DNA of 64,000 nt from Psychrobacillus sp. OK032 (GTDB lineage: Bacteria > Bacillota > Bacilli > Bacillales_A > Planococcaceae): NCBI RefSeq assembly GCF_900111345.1, contig NZ_FOGY01000011.1, positions 62,001 to 126,000 of the forward strand, read 5' to 3'. Of the stretch, positions 34,339 through 43,301 are shown in pieces. Within the stretch, counting starts at the first letter, position 1. Every line of letters starts with the position of its first letter. The translations under genes and the position numbers were made by a program. The notes below the pieces were generated by a model that ran no database searches, had not been told where the DNA came from, and saw only the letters and a program-made list of their open reading frames with translations.

Positions 34339-35541
34339 GTGGGGATTTTAGATGGTTTAAAAGTATTAGATTTTTCGACCTTACTGCCCGGACCGTTTGC
34401 CACTATGATGTTAGCTGATATGGGAGCAGAAGTGGTGAAAGTTGAAGCTCCTGATCGTGAGGACTTAGTCAAATATTTAGGACCTATCGATGGGGAAGTG
34501 TCCGCTACTTTTGGACATTTAAATCGTTCCAAACGATCTTTAGCATTAGATCTCAAACAAACGGAAGCAAAGGAAATCATCTATCAACTAATTCAAGAAT
34601 ACGATATTGTTATCGAACAATTTCGCCCAGGAGTTATGGATAAATTAGGAGTAGGCTATGAAAAGTTAAAAGAAATCAATCCTAAAATTATCTATTGCTC
34701 TATTACTGGATACGGTCAAACGGGTCCTCTTTGTAATCGAGCTGGGCATGATATTAATTATTTATCTTTGGCAGGTGTTTCGAGTTATTCCTTTAGAAAA
34801 GATCAGATTCCTGTACCAGCCGGTATACAAGTAGCTGATATTGCGGGAGGATCCATGCCTGCTGTAATAGGAATTTTAGCAGCTGTGTATCATCGTGAAA
34901 AAACAGGAGAAGGTCAGCAGATTGACATAAGCCTTACAGATGTATCTTTCTCGTTAAATGCAATGTATGGCCCAGGATATCTAGTAGGTAAGGAAGAGCC
35001 TGAATCGGAGTCATTATTGTTAAATGGAGGTTCTTTTTATGACTATTATGAAACGAAAGATAATCGCTATCTTTCTGTCGGTAGTTTGGAACCACCGTTT
35101 CAAGCAATGCTTTGCGAGTTAATTGGCGATCCGGGTTTAACAAAATTAAGTAGTAGTGAACTTGAAGAGGAACAGCAGGCATTTAAAGAAATTCTAGTAA
35201 AAGTTATTAAACAAAAAACTTTTGAGGAATGGCTAAGTATATTAGAAGATGACTTTGACGGGTGTATTGAGCCGGTATTGAGTTTCTCGGAAGCTGTAAA
35301 TCATCCACAAATAAAAGCAAGAGAGATGGTAGTTTCGGTACCGAAGAAAGAAGGTGGTACACAGAGACAAATTGCTTTTCCGATTAAATTTTCAACACAA
35401 CAAGCGAAATACAGTTTTACCGGTGTGAAAACAGGTAAAGACTCGGAAGAAATTTTGAAGGAAATGGGTCATAGCAAAGATACGATAGATACACTCAAGC
35501 AAAAAGGGATCTTTGGATCAATCGAACAAAAAGAAATTTAA
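34339..35541 (+). CDS. CaiB/BaiF family CoA-transferase
   Basis: A 400-aa class III CoA-transferase: GLKVLDFSTLLPGPFATMMLADMGAEVVKVEAP at the start, LNRSKRSLALDLKQ, and GHDINYLSLAG containing the aspartate that forms the acyl anhydride. Such enzymes move CoA between acids, or racemise 2-methylacyl-CoA. GTG start, 7 bases after AAAGGAG. The next gene, an acyl-CoA ligase, follows by 21 bases, so the pair forms an operon for acid activation. Confidence 0.9.
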   Translation: MGILDGLKVLDFSTLLPGPFATMMLADMGAEVVKVEAPDREDLVKYLGPIDGEVSATFGHLNRSKRSLALDLKQTEAKEIIYQLIQEYDIVIEQFRPGVMDKLGVGYEKLKEINPKIIYCSITGYGQTGPLCNRAGHDINYLSLAGVSSYSFRKDQIPVPAGIQVADIAGGSMPAVIGILAAVYHREKTGEGQQIDISLTDVSFSLNAMYGPGYLVGKEEPESESLLLNGGSFYDYYETKDNRYLSVGSLEPPFQAMLCELIGDPGLTKLSSSELEEEQQAFKEILVKVIKQKTFEEWLSILEDDFDGCIEPVLSFSEAVNHPQIKAREMVVSVPKKEGGTQRQIAFPIKFSTQQAKYSFTGVKTGKDSEEILKEMGHSKDTIDTLKQKGIFGSIEQKEI

Positions 35542-35562
35542 TTATAAAGAGGAGTTGGTTAA

Positions 35563-37158
35563 ATGTTTGCTACATTAACACCATTAGATTGGAAAAGAAG
35601 AGCGATTAAATATTATCCGAAAAAAGTGGCGGTAATCGATGGAGAGAAACAGTTTACATATGAGGAGTTTGGAAAGCGTACGGATAAACTTTCTGCTGCT
35701 TTAGTGAATGCTGGTATACAAAAAGGTGATCATATTGCAGTCATGTTGCCAAATACGCATTATATGTTAGAAACTTTTTATGGAATTTGTAGTCTAGGTG
35801 CAGTACAAGTCCCTTTAAATTATCGATTAAATGCAGAAGACTTGGAGTACATTATTAAACATAGTGATTCCAAAATGCTTATCGTGGATGAAGAATATAG
35901 TCATTTAATAGAGGGTATCCGTCATAGTTTGTCATTAGAAAAGATAATTGTCGTTGCAGTAGAAGGGTATACGAATTTATTGGAAGGTATCTATTATGAA
36001 GAATTTATTAATGCGGACTTCGAGAATTCTTCCCTACCAGAAATTGATATAGATGAAAACCAGCTACTCACATTGAATTATACAAGTGGTACCACTTCCA
36101 AACCAAAAGGTGTTATGTTAACACATCGAGGTAATTACTTAAATGCTGCTAATTTTTTGTATCATTTAAGTGTAAAGCACGATGATGTATATCTTCATAC
36201 GCTACCAATGTTCCATGCAAATGGGTGGGGAGGAGTTTGGGCGATTACTGCAGCCGGGGCAACGCATGTATGTTTGCGCAAGGTAGATCCACCGCTTATT
36301 TTGGATCTATTTGAAAAACACAAAATTAGCTTATTATGTGGCGCGCCTACCGTTGTAAATATGTTGGTGAATGAGCCAAAAGCAAAAGAATTGAAAATTA
36401 CAACGAATCCTCGAATGGCTACAGCTGGAGCACCACCGGCCGCAGCCCTTATAGGTAAAGCGCAAGAGATTCTTGGATTAAATATGATGCATGTTTATGG
36501 ACTGACAGAAACATCACCATTCATTTTATATAGTGAATGGAAGAAAGAATTTGATCATAAATCAGCAGAGGAACAAGCAACAATTAAAGCAAGACAAGGA
36601 ATTGAGCTAGCGTTTAATGGAGAAACAAAGGTCGTCAGTCAAGAAGATGGAAAAGAAGTAGCTTGGAATGGTAAGGAAATTGGCGAAATCGTCACACGAG
36701 GAAATGTAGTAATGGAAGGTTATTACAAAGATCCAGAAAAAACAGCAGAAGCAATTGTCGATGGATGGTTCCATACTGGTGATTTGGCGGTAACGCATCC
36801 AGATGGGTATATTGAAATTCAAGACCGTATAAAAGATATGATCATTTCAGGTGGAGAGAACATCTCTTCAACAGAAATTGAAGGAGTATTATACAAGCAT
36901 CCAGACGTGTTAGAAGTAGCGGTAATAGCTGTACCAGATGAAAAATGGGGAGAAGTTCCAAAAGCTATTATTGTGCTTAAAGAAGGAACTAATGTGACAG
37001 AGCAAGAGATGATCGACTATTGCAGAGCCAATATGGCTCATTTTAAAACACCAAAATCATTTGAGTTCGTGGAGTCATTACCAAAAACAGCAACAGGTAA
37101 GCTACAGAAGTTCTTACTCAGAGAAATGTATTGGAAAGGCCCAATAAAAGTAAATTAA
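35563..37158 (+). CDS. Acyl-CoA synthetase (long/medium-chain fatty acid-CoA ligase type)
   Basis: A 531-aa ANL-superfamily ligase. NYTSGTTSKPKGVMLTHRG (about 168-186), LPMFHANGWGG (a motif of medium-chain ligases), YGLTETSP, GWFHTGDLAV, RIKDMIISGGENISS and the catalytic lysine in KTATGKLQKF are all intact. It is the second member of a cre-controlled operon with the CaiB-like gene and is closed by a terminator. It is clearly distinct from the ligase at 11839. Confidence 0.9.
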   Translation: MFATLTPLDWKRRAIKYYPKKVAVIDGEKQFTYEEFGKRTDKLSAALVNAGIQKGDHIAVMLPNTHYMLETFYGICSLGAVQVPLNYRLNAEDLEYIIKHSDSKMLIVDEEYSHLIEGIRHSLSLEKIIVVAVEGYTNLLEGIYYEEFINADFENSSLPEIDIDENQLLTLNYTSGTTSKPKGVMLTHRGNYLNAANFLYHLSVKHDDVYLHTLPMFHANGWGGVWAITAAGATHVCLRKVDPPLILDLFEKHKISLLCGAPTVVNMLVNEPKAKELKITTNPRMATAGAPPAAALIGKAQEILGLNMMHVYGLTETSPFILYSEWKKEFDHKSAEEQATIKARQGIELAFNGETKVVSQEDGKEVAWNGKEIGEIVTRGNVVMEGYYKDPEKTAEAIVDGWFHTGDLAVTHPDGYIEIQDRIKDMIISGGENISSTEIEGVLYKHPDVLEVAVIAVPDEKWGEVPKAIIVLKEGTNVTEQEMIDYCRANMAHFKTPKSFEFVESLPKTATGKLQKFLLREMYWKGPIKVN

Positions 37159-37168
37159 TAGAGTAGTA

Positions 37169-37211
37169 GACGGTTTTCTATTTATATATAGTGAATGGGA
37201 ACCGTCTTTTT
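37169..37211 (+). terminator. Rho-independent terminator
   Basis: GACGGTT pairs with AACCGTC around a 24-base loop, then TTTTTATAAT. Confidence 0.78.
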
Positions 37212-37290
37212 ATAATGCGGAGTAAAGAAGCTTTTTCAATCTCTGATAATTGCAAAAGCTAAATTAACAAGAAGTTCCCATTGATTGAAG

Positions 37291-37338
37291 CCATGCCCAG
37301 GGAGAGCACCTGCCTGCAGCAAAAATCATAGCGGGCAC
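37291..37338. repeat. Degraded right half of the CTGCAGCGAAAATC palindromic repeat
   Basis: CTGCAGCAAAAATC at 37314-37327 and CATAGCGGGCACC after it resemble the right end of the 9927-10052 repeat (CTGCAGCGAAAATC, CTTAGCGGACA). The rest of the 37212-37399 gap shows no gene. Confidence 0.5.
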
Positions 37339-37399
37339 CTAATAGGACCTTTTATTGTACATTAATCCTGTCTTGCGAACTAATAAAAAATAACCATAC

Positions 37400-37451
37400 A
37401 CGAACAATTATTATTGACATAAACTTATTGTTCGTATATTATATTGTTCGG
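37400..37451 (+). promoter_or_regulatory. Sigma-A promoter with PurR boxes
   Basis: TTGACA at 37414-37419 and TATTAT at 37437-37442 with a 17-base spacer form a good promoter. CGAACAAT (37401-37408) and inverted ATTGTTCG (37427-37434) are PurBox-like and 18 bases apart. A third ATTGTTCGG is at 37443-37451. This is the arrangement by which PurR represses purine genes in Bacillus. Confidence 0.75.
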
Positions 37452-37477
37452 AGTAAGAAAATGAAAGAATCAAGCTA

Positions 37478-37588
37478 CATTCGTATATTCTCAGTAATAT
37501 GGTCTGAGAGTTTCTAGTAGAAACCGTTAATTTCTAACTATGAATGGATAGATTTCGTCTATCTATTTTTAGTTAGATTTTTTATTTT
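37478..37588 (+). promoter_or_regulatory. Purine (guanine-type) riboswitch with terminator
   Basis: The aptamer spans 37478-37546: P1 CATTCGTA / TATGAATG, P2 loop TAATATGGT, the joining AGTTTCTA, P3 loop CCGTTAA and J3/1 ACT. C at the position equal to C74 of xpt predicts guanine/hypoxanthine. Downstream TCTAACTA (37533-37540) pairs with TAGTTAGA (37570-37577), ahead of TTTTTTATTTT. A smaller hairpin GATAGA / TCTATC lies within. The large stem uses bases of P3 and P1. Confidence 0.9.
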
Positions 37589-37598
37589 AGGAGGTACT

Positions 37599-38882
37599 AT
37601 GGAACGATTATTTAAATTAGGTGAGTTAGGTACGAATGTGAAAACAGAAGTATTGGCAGGCTTTACTACTTTTTTTACAATGGCATATATCATTTTCGTT
37701 AACCCTGCAATTCTTTCGGCAGCGGGGGTTCCTTTCGATCAAGTATTTATCGCAACGATTGTTGCTGCAGTCATTGGAACATTAATCATGGCTTTGTTTG
37801 CAAATTACCCAATTGCAATAGCACCAGGTATGGGGATGAATGCGTATTTTACGAGTGTTGTCGCTACGCAAGGCGTTAGTTACCAAGTAGTTTTTGGGGC
37901 AGTTTTGGTGGCAGGTATTATCTTTTTATTGTTAACGTTTACGAAGTTTCGGGAATTACTGATAGAGTCAATTCCTACTTCCATAAAATATGGAATTACT
38001 GCTGGTATAGGGTTATTTATCGCATTTGTTGGATTGAAAATGTCTAAAATTGTTGTTGGGAATAGTGAAGCGCTTGTAACGCTTGGTGATTTGAGTGATC
38101 CACTCACTGTCTTATCAATTATCGGATTGTTTGTAACGATTATATTAATCGCCCTTCGAGTAAAAGGAGCGCTGTTCGTTGGTATGTTTGTTACTGCAAT
38201 TATCGGTTATTTTATGGGGATGTTACAACTAGATGGGGTTATTTCGACGCCGCCATCAATCGTATTTTTTGATGTAGATATTCCAGGTGTGTTTACTAGC
38301 GGATTATATGCTGTCATATTTTCATTTTTACTTGTGACGATATTTGATACAACTGGAACGTTGATTGGTGTTACGGAGCAGGCGGGTTTAATGAAGGACG
38401 GGAAATCGTCGAAAGTGAAATCCGCACTAGCTGCAGATGCGGTTGCTACAACTGTTGGAGCAACACTTGGGACGAGTCCATCTACTGCTTATATTGAATC
38501 ATCGACTGGAGTAGCAGCGGGTGGAAGATCAGGATTAACGGCACTTGTTGTAGCGATTCTTTTCTTTGTTGCTTTGTTTTTCTCTCCATTAGTGTCGGCT
38601 ATTTCATCACTTCCAGCTATTACAGCTCCTGCTTTAATCATTGTTGGTTGTTATATGATGGAGGGGCTTGCAAAAATTCATTGGAAGAAGTTCGATGAAG
38701 CATTTCCGGCTTTTTTGATTATTTTGACGATGCCCTTAACTGGGAGTATTGCTACGGGGATTGCGGTTGGATTCATTACGTATCCTATTCTTAAACTTGC
38801 AAGTGGTAAAGGTCGTGAAGTGCATCCGATTATATACGTTTTCGGGGTTATTTTTGCGATTCAAATGGTTTTCTTTTCATGA
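37599..38882 (+). CDS. pbuG: NCS2-family purine permease (guanine/hypoxanthine type)
   Basis: A 427-aa membrane protein of the AzgA/PbuG branch of NCS2 transporters with about 12-14 spans. Markers: GFTTFFTMAYIIFVNPAIL at about 21-39, APGMGMNAYF, DTTGTLIGVTEQAGL and GTSPSTAYIESSTGVAAGGRSGLT. It imports purine bases with protons. Control by PurR boxes and a guanine riboswitch in its leader supports the substrate. AGGAGG lies 6 bases before the ATG. Confidence 0.93.
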   Translation: MERLFKLGELGTNVKTEVLAGFTTFFTMAYIIFVNPAILSAAGVPFDQVFIATIVAAVIGTLIMALFANYPIAIAPGMGMNAYFTSVVATQGVSYQVVFGAVLVAGIIFLLLTFTKFRELLIESIPTSIKYGITAGIGLFIAFVGLKMSKIVVGNSEALVTLGDLSDPLTVLSIIGLFVTIILIALRVKGALFVGMFVTAIIGYFMGMLQLDGVISTPPSIVFFDVDIPGVFTSGLYAVIFSFLLVTIFDTTGTLIGVTEQAGLMKDGKSSKVKSALAADAVATTVGATLGTSPSTAYIESSTGVAAGGRSGLTALVVAILFFVALFFSPLVSAISSLPAITAPALIIVGCYMMEGLAKIHWKKFDEAFPAFLIILTMPLTGSIATGIAVGFITYPILKLASGKGREVHPIIYVFGVIFAIQMVFFS

Positions 38883-38897
38883 TTTTAAATTAACAAC

Positions 38898-38931
38898 AAA
38901 ATCCAATGGTTCATAGCCGTTGGATTTTTTT
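38898..38931 (+). terminator. Rho-independent terminator
   Basis: AAATCCAATGG pairs with CCGTTGGATTT (one mismatch) around a 7-base loop, then TTTTT. Confidence 0.9.
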
Positions 38932-39136
38932 GTATTACAAGAACACTGGTGTTTAATTGATTTATTCTAAAACAAGTAATTAATCCAGCTATTTTGGCAG
39001 CGAACATTATCAATCATAAATTTGGATATAAAAAAATGCGAAGTTATTGCAGAGAAAGTTAATGAAGAAATGTTCCATTTATTATTCTGGTGGGGGTACA
39101 ATTGATATACAAATGAATACCGAGGAGATTATATAG

Positions 39137-39916
39137 ATGAAAATTCCAATTTATCAGATCGATGCGTTTACAAATGAACAATTTAAAGGAAATCCGGCGG
39201 CAGTATGTCCATTAAATAAATGGTTAGAAGATGATTTAATGCAAAAGGTGGCAGCAGAAAATAATTTATCCGAAACAGCCTTTTTTGTTAAAAAGGACAA
39301 TGGATATGAGTTGAGATGGTTCACCCCAAAAGGAGAAATAGACTTATGTGGACATGCAACGTTAGCATCAGCTTATGTAATATATACTTATTTAGACAAA
39401 AAATTAAAGAATATAAGGTTTACTACAAAAAGTGGACTTTTAGAAGTATCTAAGGAAGGCAGTCTATTTACGTTAGCTTTTCCTTCTAGAGAAGGAGAAA
39501 AATGCGATACACCGGAGGGACTTATTAAAGGTTTAGGTAAAGTACCTAAAGAGGTTTATAAGTCAAGAGACTATATGGCGGTATTTGATACAGAAAAGGA
39601 TATTTTGAGCCTCGAATTAAACATGGATGAACTAAAAAAACTAGATGGTTTTGGTGTAATAGTAACAGCTAAAGGAAAAGAAGTAGATTTCGTATCAAGA
39701 TTCTTTGCTCCAAAGGCAGGAGTAGAGGAAGACCCAGTTACTGGTTCTGCTCATTGTACGTTAGTTCCATATTGGAAGAATAAATTGAATAAAAATGAAT
39801 TTGTCGCATTGCAATTATCAGAAAGAGGCGGAAAGTTGTATTGTACGGATTTAGGTGAAACGGTAAAAATGTCTGGAGAAGCTGTAGCTTATTTAGAAGG
39901 ATTCATAAATATTTAG
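39137..39916 (+). CDS. PhzF-family phenazine biosynthesis-like isomerase
   Basis: A 259-aa PhzF/DapF-fold protein. IDAFTNEQFKGNPAAVCPL, NNLSETAFFV with the family catalytic glutamate, RWFTPKGEIDLCGHATLASAYVI and the late FFAPKAGVEEDPVTGSAHCTLVPYW are all present. PhzF relatives are isomerases of uncertain substrate, and no phenazine genes are nearby. GAGGAG precedes the ATG. It stands at the left end of the island of small cargo genes separated by foldable repeats. Confidence 0.9.
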   Translation: MKIPIYQIDAFTNEQFKGNPAAVCPLNKWLEDDLMQKVAAENNLSETAFFVKKDNGYELRWFTPKGEIDLCGHATLASAYVIYTYLDKKLKNIRFTTKSGLLEVSKEGSLFTLAFPSREGEKCDTPEGLIKGLGKVPKEVYKSRDYMAVFDTEKDILSLELNMDELKKLDGFGVIVTAKGKEVDFVSRFFAPKAGVEEDPVTGSAHCTLVPYWKNKLNKNEFVALQLSERGGKLYCTDLGETVKMSGEAVAYLEGFINI

Positions 39917-39942
39917 GTAAGTTCTTTCAATAAATTAAAACC

Positions 39943-40020
39943 TTATTAAAGTAACAGGTGTTTTAGTAGAGCAGGGCTGTCAGAAGACAGTCTTTATTGT
40001 TATTCAACTAAAGGATAATA
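39943..40020 (+). repeat. Foldable cassette-border-like repeat, copy A
   Basis: The left part GTAACAGGTGTTTTAGT and the right part CAACTAAAGGATAATAG pair through TTTAGT (39962-39967) and ACTAAA (40007-40012), with weaker outer pairing. A terminator hairpin GGCTGTC-AGAA-GACAGTC-TTTATT lies in the loop (39975-39996). This is the most decayed copy that has both halves. Confidence 0.6.
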
Positions 40021-40047
40021 GTGAAATAAAATAGGGGAGGGTTTTCA

Positions 40048-40446
40048 TTGTCAAAGGGGTTACTCCATCATATTGAAATATATGTATCAGATATAAAAAG
40101 GACAGTAGATTTTTGGGGGTGGTTTCTTGAAGAGTTAGGATACACTCCATTTCAAGATTGGGTAAGTGGACGAAGTTGGAAAATAGGTGATACATACATT
40201 GTTTTTGTACAAACAGAGGACAGATTTTTAGACGTTCCGTATCATAGATGCCGAGTAGGTCTTAATCATCTAGCGTTTCACGCAATTTCACGCGAACATG
40301 TTAACGAAATGACAAATAAATTAAAAGATAGAGGAGTAAATATTCTTTATACAAACAAGCATCCTTTTGCTGGGGGAGATAATTATTATGCCGTTTATTT
40401 CGAAGACCCAGATAGAATAAAAGTAGAACTCGTGGCTCCTGAATAG
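40048..40446 (+). CDS. VOC/glyoxalase-family protein
   Basis: A 132-aa single VOC module. It begins LLHHIEIYVSDIKRTVDFW, continues RVGLNHLAFHAISREHV and ends YAVYFEDPDRIKVELVAPE, giving the expected metal residues His, His and Glu. TTG start at 40048, 7 bases after GGGGAGGG. It lies between two copies of the foldable repeat. The substrate is unknown. The region after its stop is an IS3 remnant. Confidence 0.85.
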   Translation: MSKGLLHHIEIYVSDIKRTVDFWGWFLEELGYTPFQDWVSGRSWKIGDTYIVFVQTEDRFLDVPYHRCRVGLNHLAFHAISREHVNEMTNKLKDRGVNILYTNKHPFAGGDNYYAVYFEDPDRIKVELVAPE

Positions 40447-40465
40447 TTGGTATGTCAACACTAGA

Positions 40466-41062
40466 TCAAACAACTTTTTTAAGGATCTTAAATGTCGCCT
40501 CTGCCACCGCATTATCATAAGGGTCACCCTTTTGGCTAAGTGATCGTTTAATCTTGTATTTACTTAACAGCTCATCAATTCCAACGTTCTTGAACTCAGA
40601 TCCACGATTTGTATGAAAGACTTTTACCTGACCAAGTGGATACTTAACAGATGCAAAGGCACGTTGAACTAGAGCTGCGTCTTTTTTTTCTCCGATGCTA
40701 TACCCAACGATTTCTCGATTATATAAATCTATTAAAAAACAGATATAATTCCAACGATTGCCGACTTTTACATACGTTAAATCACTTACTAAAACGGACA
40801 TCTCTTTATCTACTTGAAATTCTTTTCTCTATTTAGCACATTACGAACAGACTCCTCATTTGGTTGAGTGGACATTGGTTTATAAGAAGCTTGCGTGTAT
40901 TTAGATACAATTCCAAGCTTTTTCATGAAACGACCAAGACGTCGTCTTGAAACGGTTTGATCAGTTTTTTCTAATGCATCTTTTATTCTTCTGGTTCCGT
41001 ATACTTTCCGATTTTCCTGGAAAATCACCAGCACTTTCTCTTTTAATTCTCCCCCCTAAAAT
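40466..41062 (-). pseudogene. IS3-family transposase (OrfB) remnant with frameshift
   Basis: Two reading frames on the minus strand join into a damaged OrfB. The upstream piece has YGTRRIKDALEKT and LGRFMKKLGIVSKYTQASYKP. The downstream piece has VSDLTYVKVGNRWNYICFLIDLYNREIVGYS and KYKIKRSLSQKGDPYDNAVAE, the rve integrase core with DDE-type residues. A missing T near 40820 breaks the frame between NREKNF and VDKEMSV. Both ends are truncated: the frame is stopped near 41063, and the C-terminal part after LKKVV is lost. No clear terminal repeats are seen. Confidence 0.9.
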
Positions 41063-41118
41063 AGTAATATTAAAGGGATTATTGCCAACTTAATAGAATT
41101 ATAGACATATTGAGTGAT

Positions 41119-41147
41119 TTTACTAACGCAGCAGTTAGTTCAACAAG
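41119..41147 (+). repeat. Foldable repeat, copy B (right half only)
   Basis: ACTAACGCAGCAGTTAGT followed by TCAACAAG is the right-half word of the family and by itself an inverted repeat ACTAAC / GTTAGT. The left half is not seen. The IS3 remnant lies on that side and may have replaced it. Confidence 0.65.
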
Positions 41148-41168
41148 ACCACATGGTGAAATTGATAA

Positions 41169-41567
<399 letters not shown>

Positions 41568-41584
41568 TTTAATATTTTATTTCC

Positions 41585-41723
41585 TTGTTGAACTAACGAG
41601 GTGCTTTAGTTTAACATGACCATCATTTCGATGGTCTATTTTAGGTCCAAAACATTAAGAATATTTCGGCGATACAATGTGAAATGTTACACTTAAACTA
41701 ACGCCGCAGTTTAGTTGAACAAC
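41585..41723 (+). repeat. Foldable repeat, copy C (139 bp)
   Basis: The outer arms AACTAA (41591-41596) and TTAGTT (41711-41716), extended by TTGTT / AACAA, enclose an inner 9-bp stem TTAGTTTAA (41606-41614) / TTAAACTAA (41693-41701). A 9-base spacer lies on each side. The 78-base loop holds a terminator hairpin GACCATC / GATGGTC with TATTTTA. The two-block stem with unpaired spacers recalls attC sites. Confidence 0.8.
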
Positions 41724-41787
41724 AGGGTTATATATATTAAATTAAGGACTTTCTATATTTTTTTAATACACAAAGGAGGGATTTATA

Positions 41788-42129
41788 ATTAATCCTTTAG
41801 ATTTTCTCAATACTTATGATTTACACGACAGTATTGTAGGAACAATTCAATATAATTCCACAGAAAAAAAACTAGAGTTAGAAGTGGAATTATGTAATTG
41901 GAGGCAGAATGATTACAATGAGGCAGAGCCAGAGATGGTGCAATGTCAATTAGTATTTACAGGAGTTTCCACATTGGATTTGGAAACTAATTTCCTTGTA
42001 GATTCTTATGAAATATTAAACATAGAAATAATAGATAATATGGGTACTTTGAAAATTGTTTTACAAAATAACAATGATGTCATTGTTATTTTAGTCTGTG
42101 CTAAAGAAGTTGAACTTTTTAAAAGTTAA
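41788..42129 (+). CDS. Uncharacterised 113-aa protein with probable ATT start
   Basis: I do not recognise a family. The frame begins with an ATT codon 8 bases after AAAGGAGGG (41773-41780). Downstream residues (NPLDFLNTYDLHDSIVGTI, then KKLELEVELCNW) look coding from the first codon. An ATG at 41884 exists but has no binding site and would remove this conserved-looking start. The LHDS word and alternating beta-strand pattern recall small immunity-type proteins, which is only a suggestion. It lies between copies C and D of the foldable repeat. Confidence 0.65.
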   Translation: MNPLDFLNTYDLHDSIVGTIQYNSTEKKLELEVELCNWRQNDYNEAEPEMVQCQLVFTGVSTLDLETNFLVDSYEILNIEIIDNMGTLKIVLQNNNDVIVILVCAKEVELFKS

Positions 42130-42162
42130 TAAGTTTCCGTGGTGTTAATACGAGTTCGTTAC

Positions 42163-42237
42163 TCAACTAACGGGTGCTTTACTTCAAGAAAGGGTAAAGC
42201 CTTTTTTCTTATTTAACTAAAGCAGCAGGTTAGTTGA
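42163..42237 (+). repeat. Foldable repeat, copy D (75 bp), best-paired member
   Basis: TCAACTAAC (42163-42171) pairs perfectly with GTTAGTTGA (42229-42237). After spacers of 4 and 5 bases, GCTTTA (42176-42181) pairs with TAAAGC (42218-42223). The 36-base loop includes GTAAAGC followed by a T run (42201-42210), which can pair instead with GCTTTAC to make a terminator. The alternative folds are visible in the sequence, but function is inference. Confidence 0.85.
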
Positions 42238-42365
42238 AGAAAGATTGCGTGTAATTTCGAACTTTTACGAACCGTTTTCGTTTATATAACAAGTATGTTC
42301 ACCTCTCTCGTGTAAATAATAATACGATGTCATCGGAATAGAGCTTGTGCGATTGTATTATAAAT

Positions 42366-42700
42366 GTAAGCGTCAAATAGCCCCCACCTTACTATAGACG
42401 GGGGCTTGTTGTATCATTTTGATAACTTATTAAAGACGGTACACGTAATAGGTAATGTTGTTGACCAATGCATCAATTTGTCAGAGGCATTTACGTCTGT
42501 CGGATACACATTGGAAATCGTCTTGAATAGTTGGGGAAGATAGTAAATGAATGCAATCCATTTTCTTTCGCTGTCTCCACGATACTGTAGATAATTGCGC
42601 TCTCCCTGGCACCTTTCGGTGTATTGGAGAAAAGCAAACGCCATCTGTCTGAGTATCGCAGTAACCGCCAAAAGTAACGGTTTGGATTTCTACAAATACC
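42366..42700 (-). pseudogene. IS66-family transposase C-terminal remnant with terminal end
   Basis: On the minus strand FSNTPKGARESAIIYSIVETAKENGL runs in one frame and, after a shift, YYLPQLFKTISNVYPTDVNASDKLMHWSTTLP in the next. This is the C-terminal region of IS66 transposases (PKGA..AIIYSIVETAKENGL, then PWS). GTAAGCGTC at 42366-42374 matches the usual GTAAGCG terminal repeat of IS66 elements. The upstream body of the transposase is lost. A hairpin AGCCCCC / GGGGGCT lies between the end and the stop. Confidence 0.8.
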
Positions 42701-42816
42701 TGAAGAAAATTTTTACGGATCTAAGCGGAATATAGTAAATAAATGAAGTAAGCCGTATATTCGAATTAAAAAAAGGTACGCTTATTTATTATAATTCGGT
42801 CTTACATCATTTTAGC

Positions 42817-42972
42817 TCATTGCCGCTTCTTCGTTTTCTTATTATTATGTCTCTCTGCCGCTGTCAAGGGTTTGTTTGCAAGTTCATGATCAAACTCCCT
42901 TGATAAATTCTTCCTAACCGCTTGCTCATCACTAGCGTTACCACTTAAATTGTTCTTCGGGCTGTTGCTCAC
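42817..42972 (-). CDS. Small basic SASP-O-like protein
   Basis: A 51-aa hydrophilic protein starting with GTG, 6 bases after GGAGGTG. Its tail PLTAAERHNNKKTKKRQ resembles the C-terminus of small acid-soluble spore protein O (SspO) of Bacillus (EAERQNNKKRK). The N-terminal part differs. A frame extends upstream to 43023 but without a binding site. Spore association is inferred from this tail only. Confidence 0.6.
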   Translation of the reverse strand: MSNSPKNNLSGNASDEQAVRKNLSREFDHELANKPLTAAERHNNKKTKKRQ

Positions 42973-43147
42973 TATATACACCTCCATGATTTTAGTTTGC
43001 CACGTGGTGTCCTTAGTATGCATTTTTGTTAAATCTTACGGTAATTGTTTTGTAATTGATTATCTCTTCGAATGCGGTTACTAGGTTCTCTCCTTCGCAG
43101 CATTTAAAGAATTTAAAAAAGTTACTTTTTTCTGTGATAGCCTATTG

Positions 43148-43175
43148 TACTAACGACGCAGTTTAGTTGAACAAG
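43148..43175 (+). repeat. Foldable repeat, copy E (right half only)
   Basis: CTAACGACGCAGTTTAG followed by TTGAACAAGG is nearly identical to the right half of copy C. No left half is visible upstream. Confidence 0.65.
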
Positions 43176-43301
43176 GAAATGGAAAATGTATGTTGTAGTA
43201 CTACATATAAGGAACTGATATTTTTATTTAACGGAAGTAAGGGTGTTAAATAAAACCAAAAGAAAATTAAGAAATATATACTTACAATAGGGAGGAATAA
43301 A

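Noticed and set aside
38941-39136. Decayed gene fragment (a frame with NPAILAANIINHKFGY)
   Set aside because: It is too short and I cannot match it to a family. The resemblance to permease words may be chance. Apart from a weak trace of the foldable repeat I see nothing in this gap.
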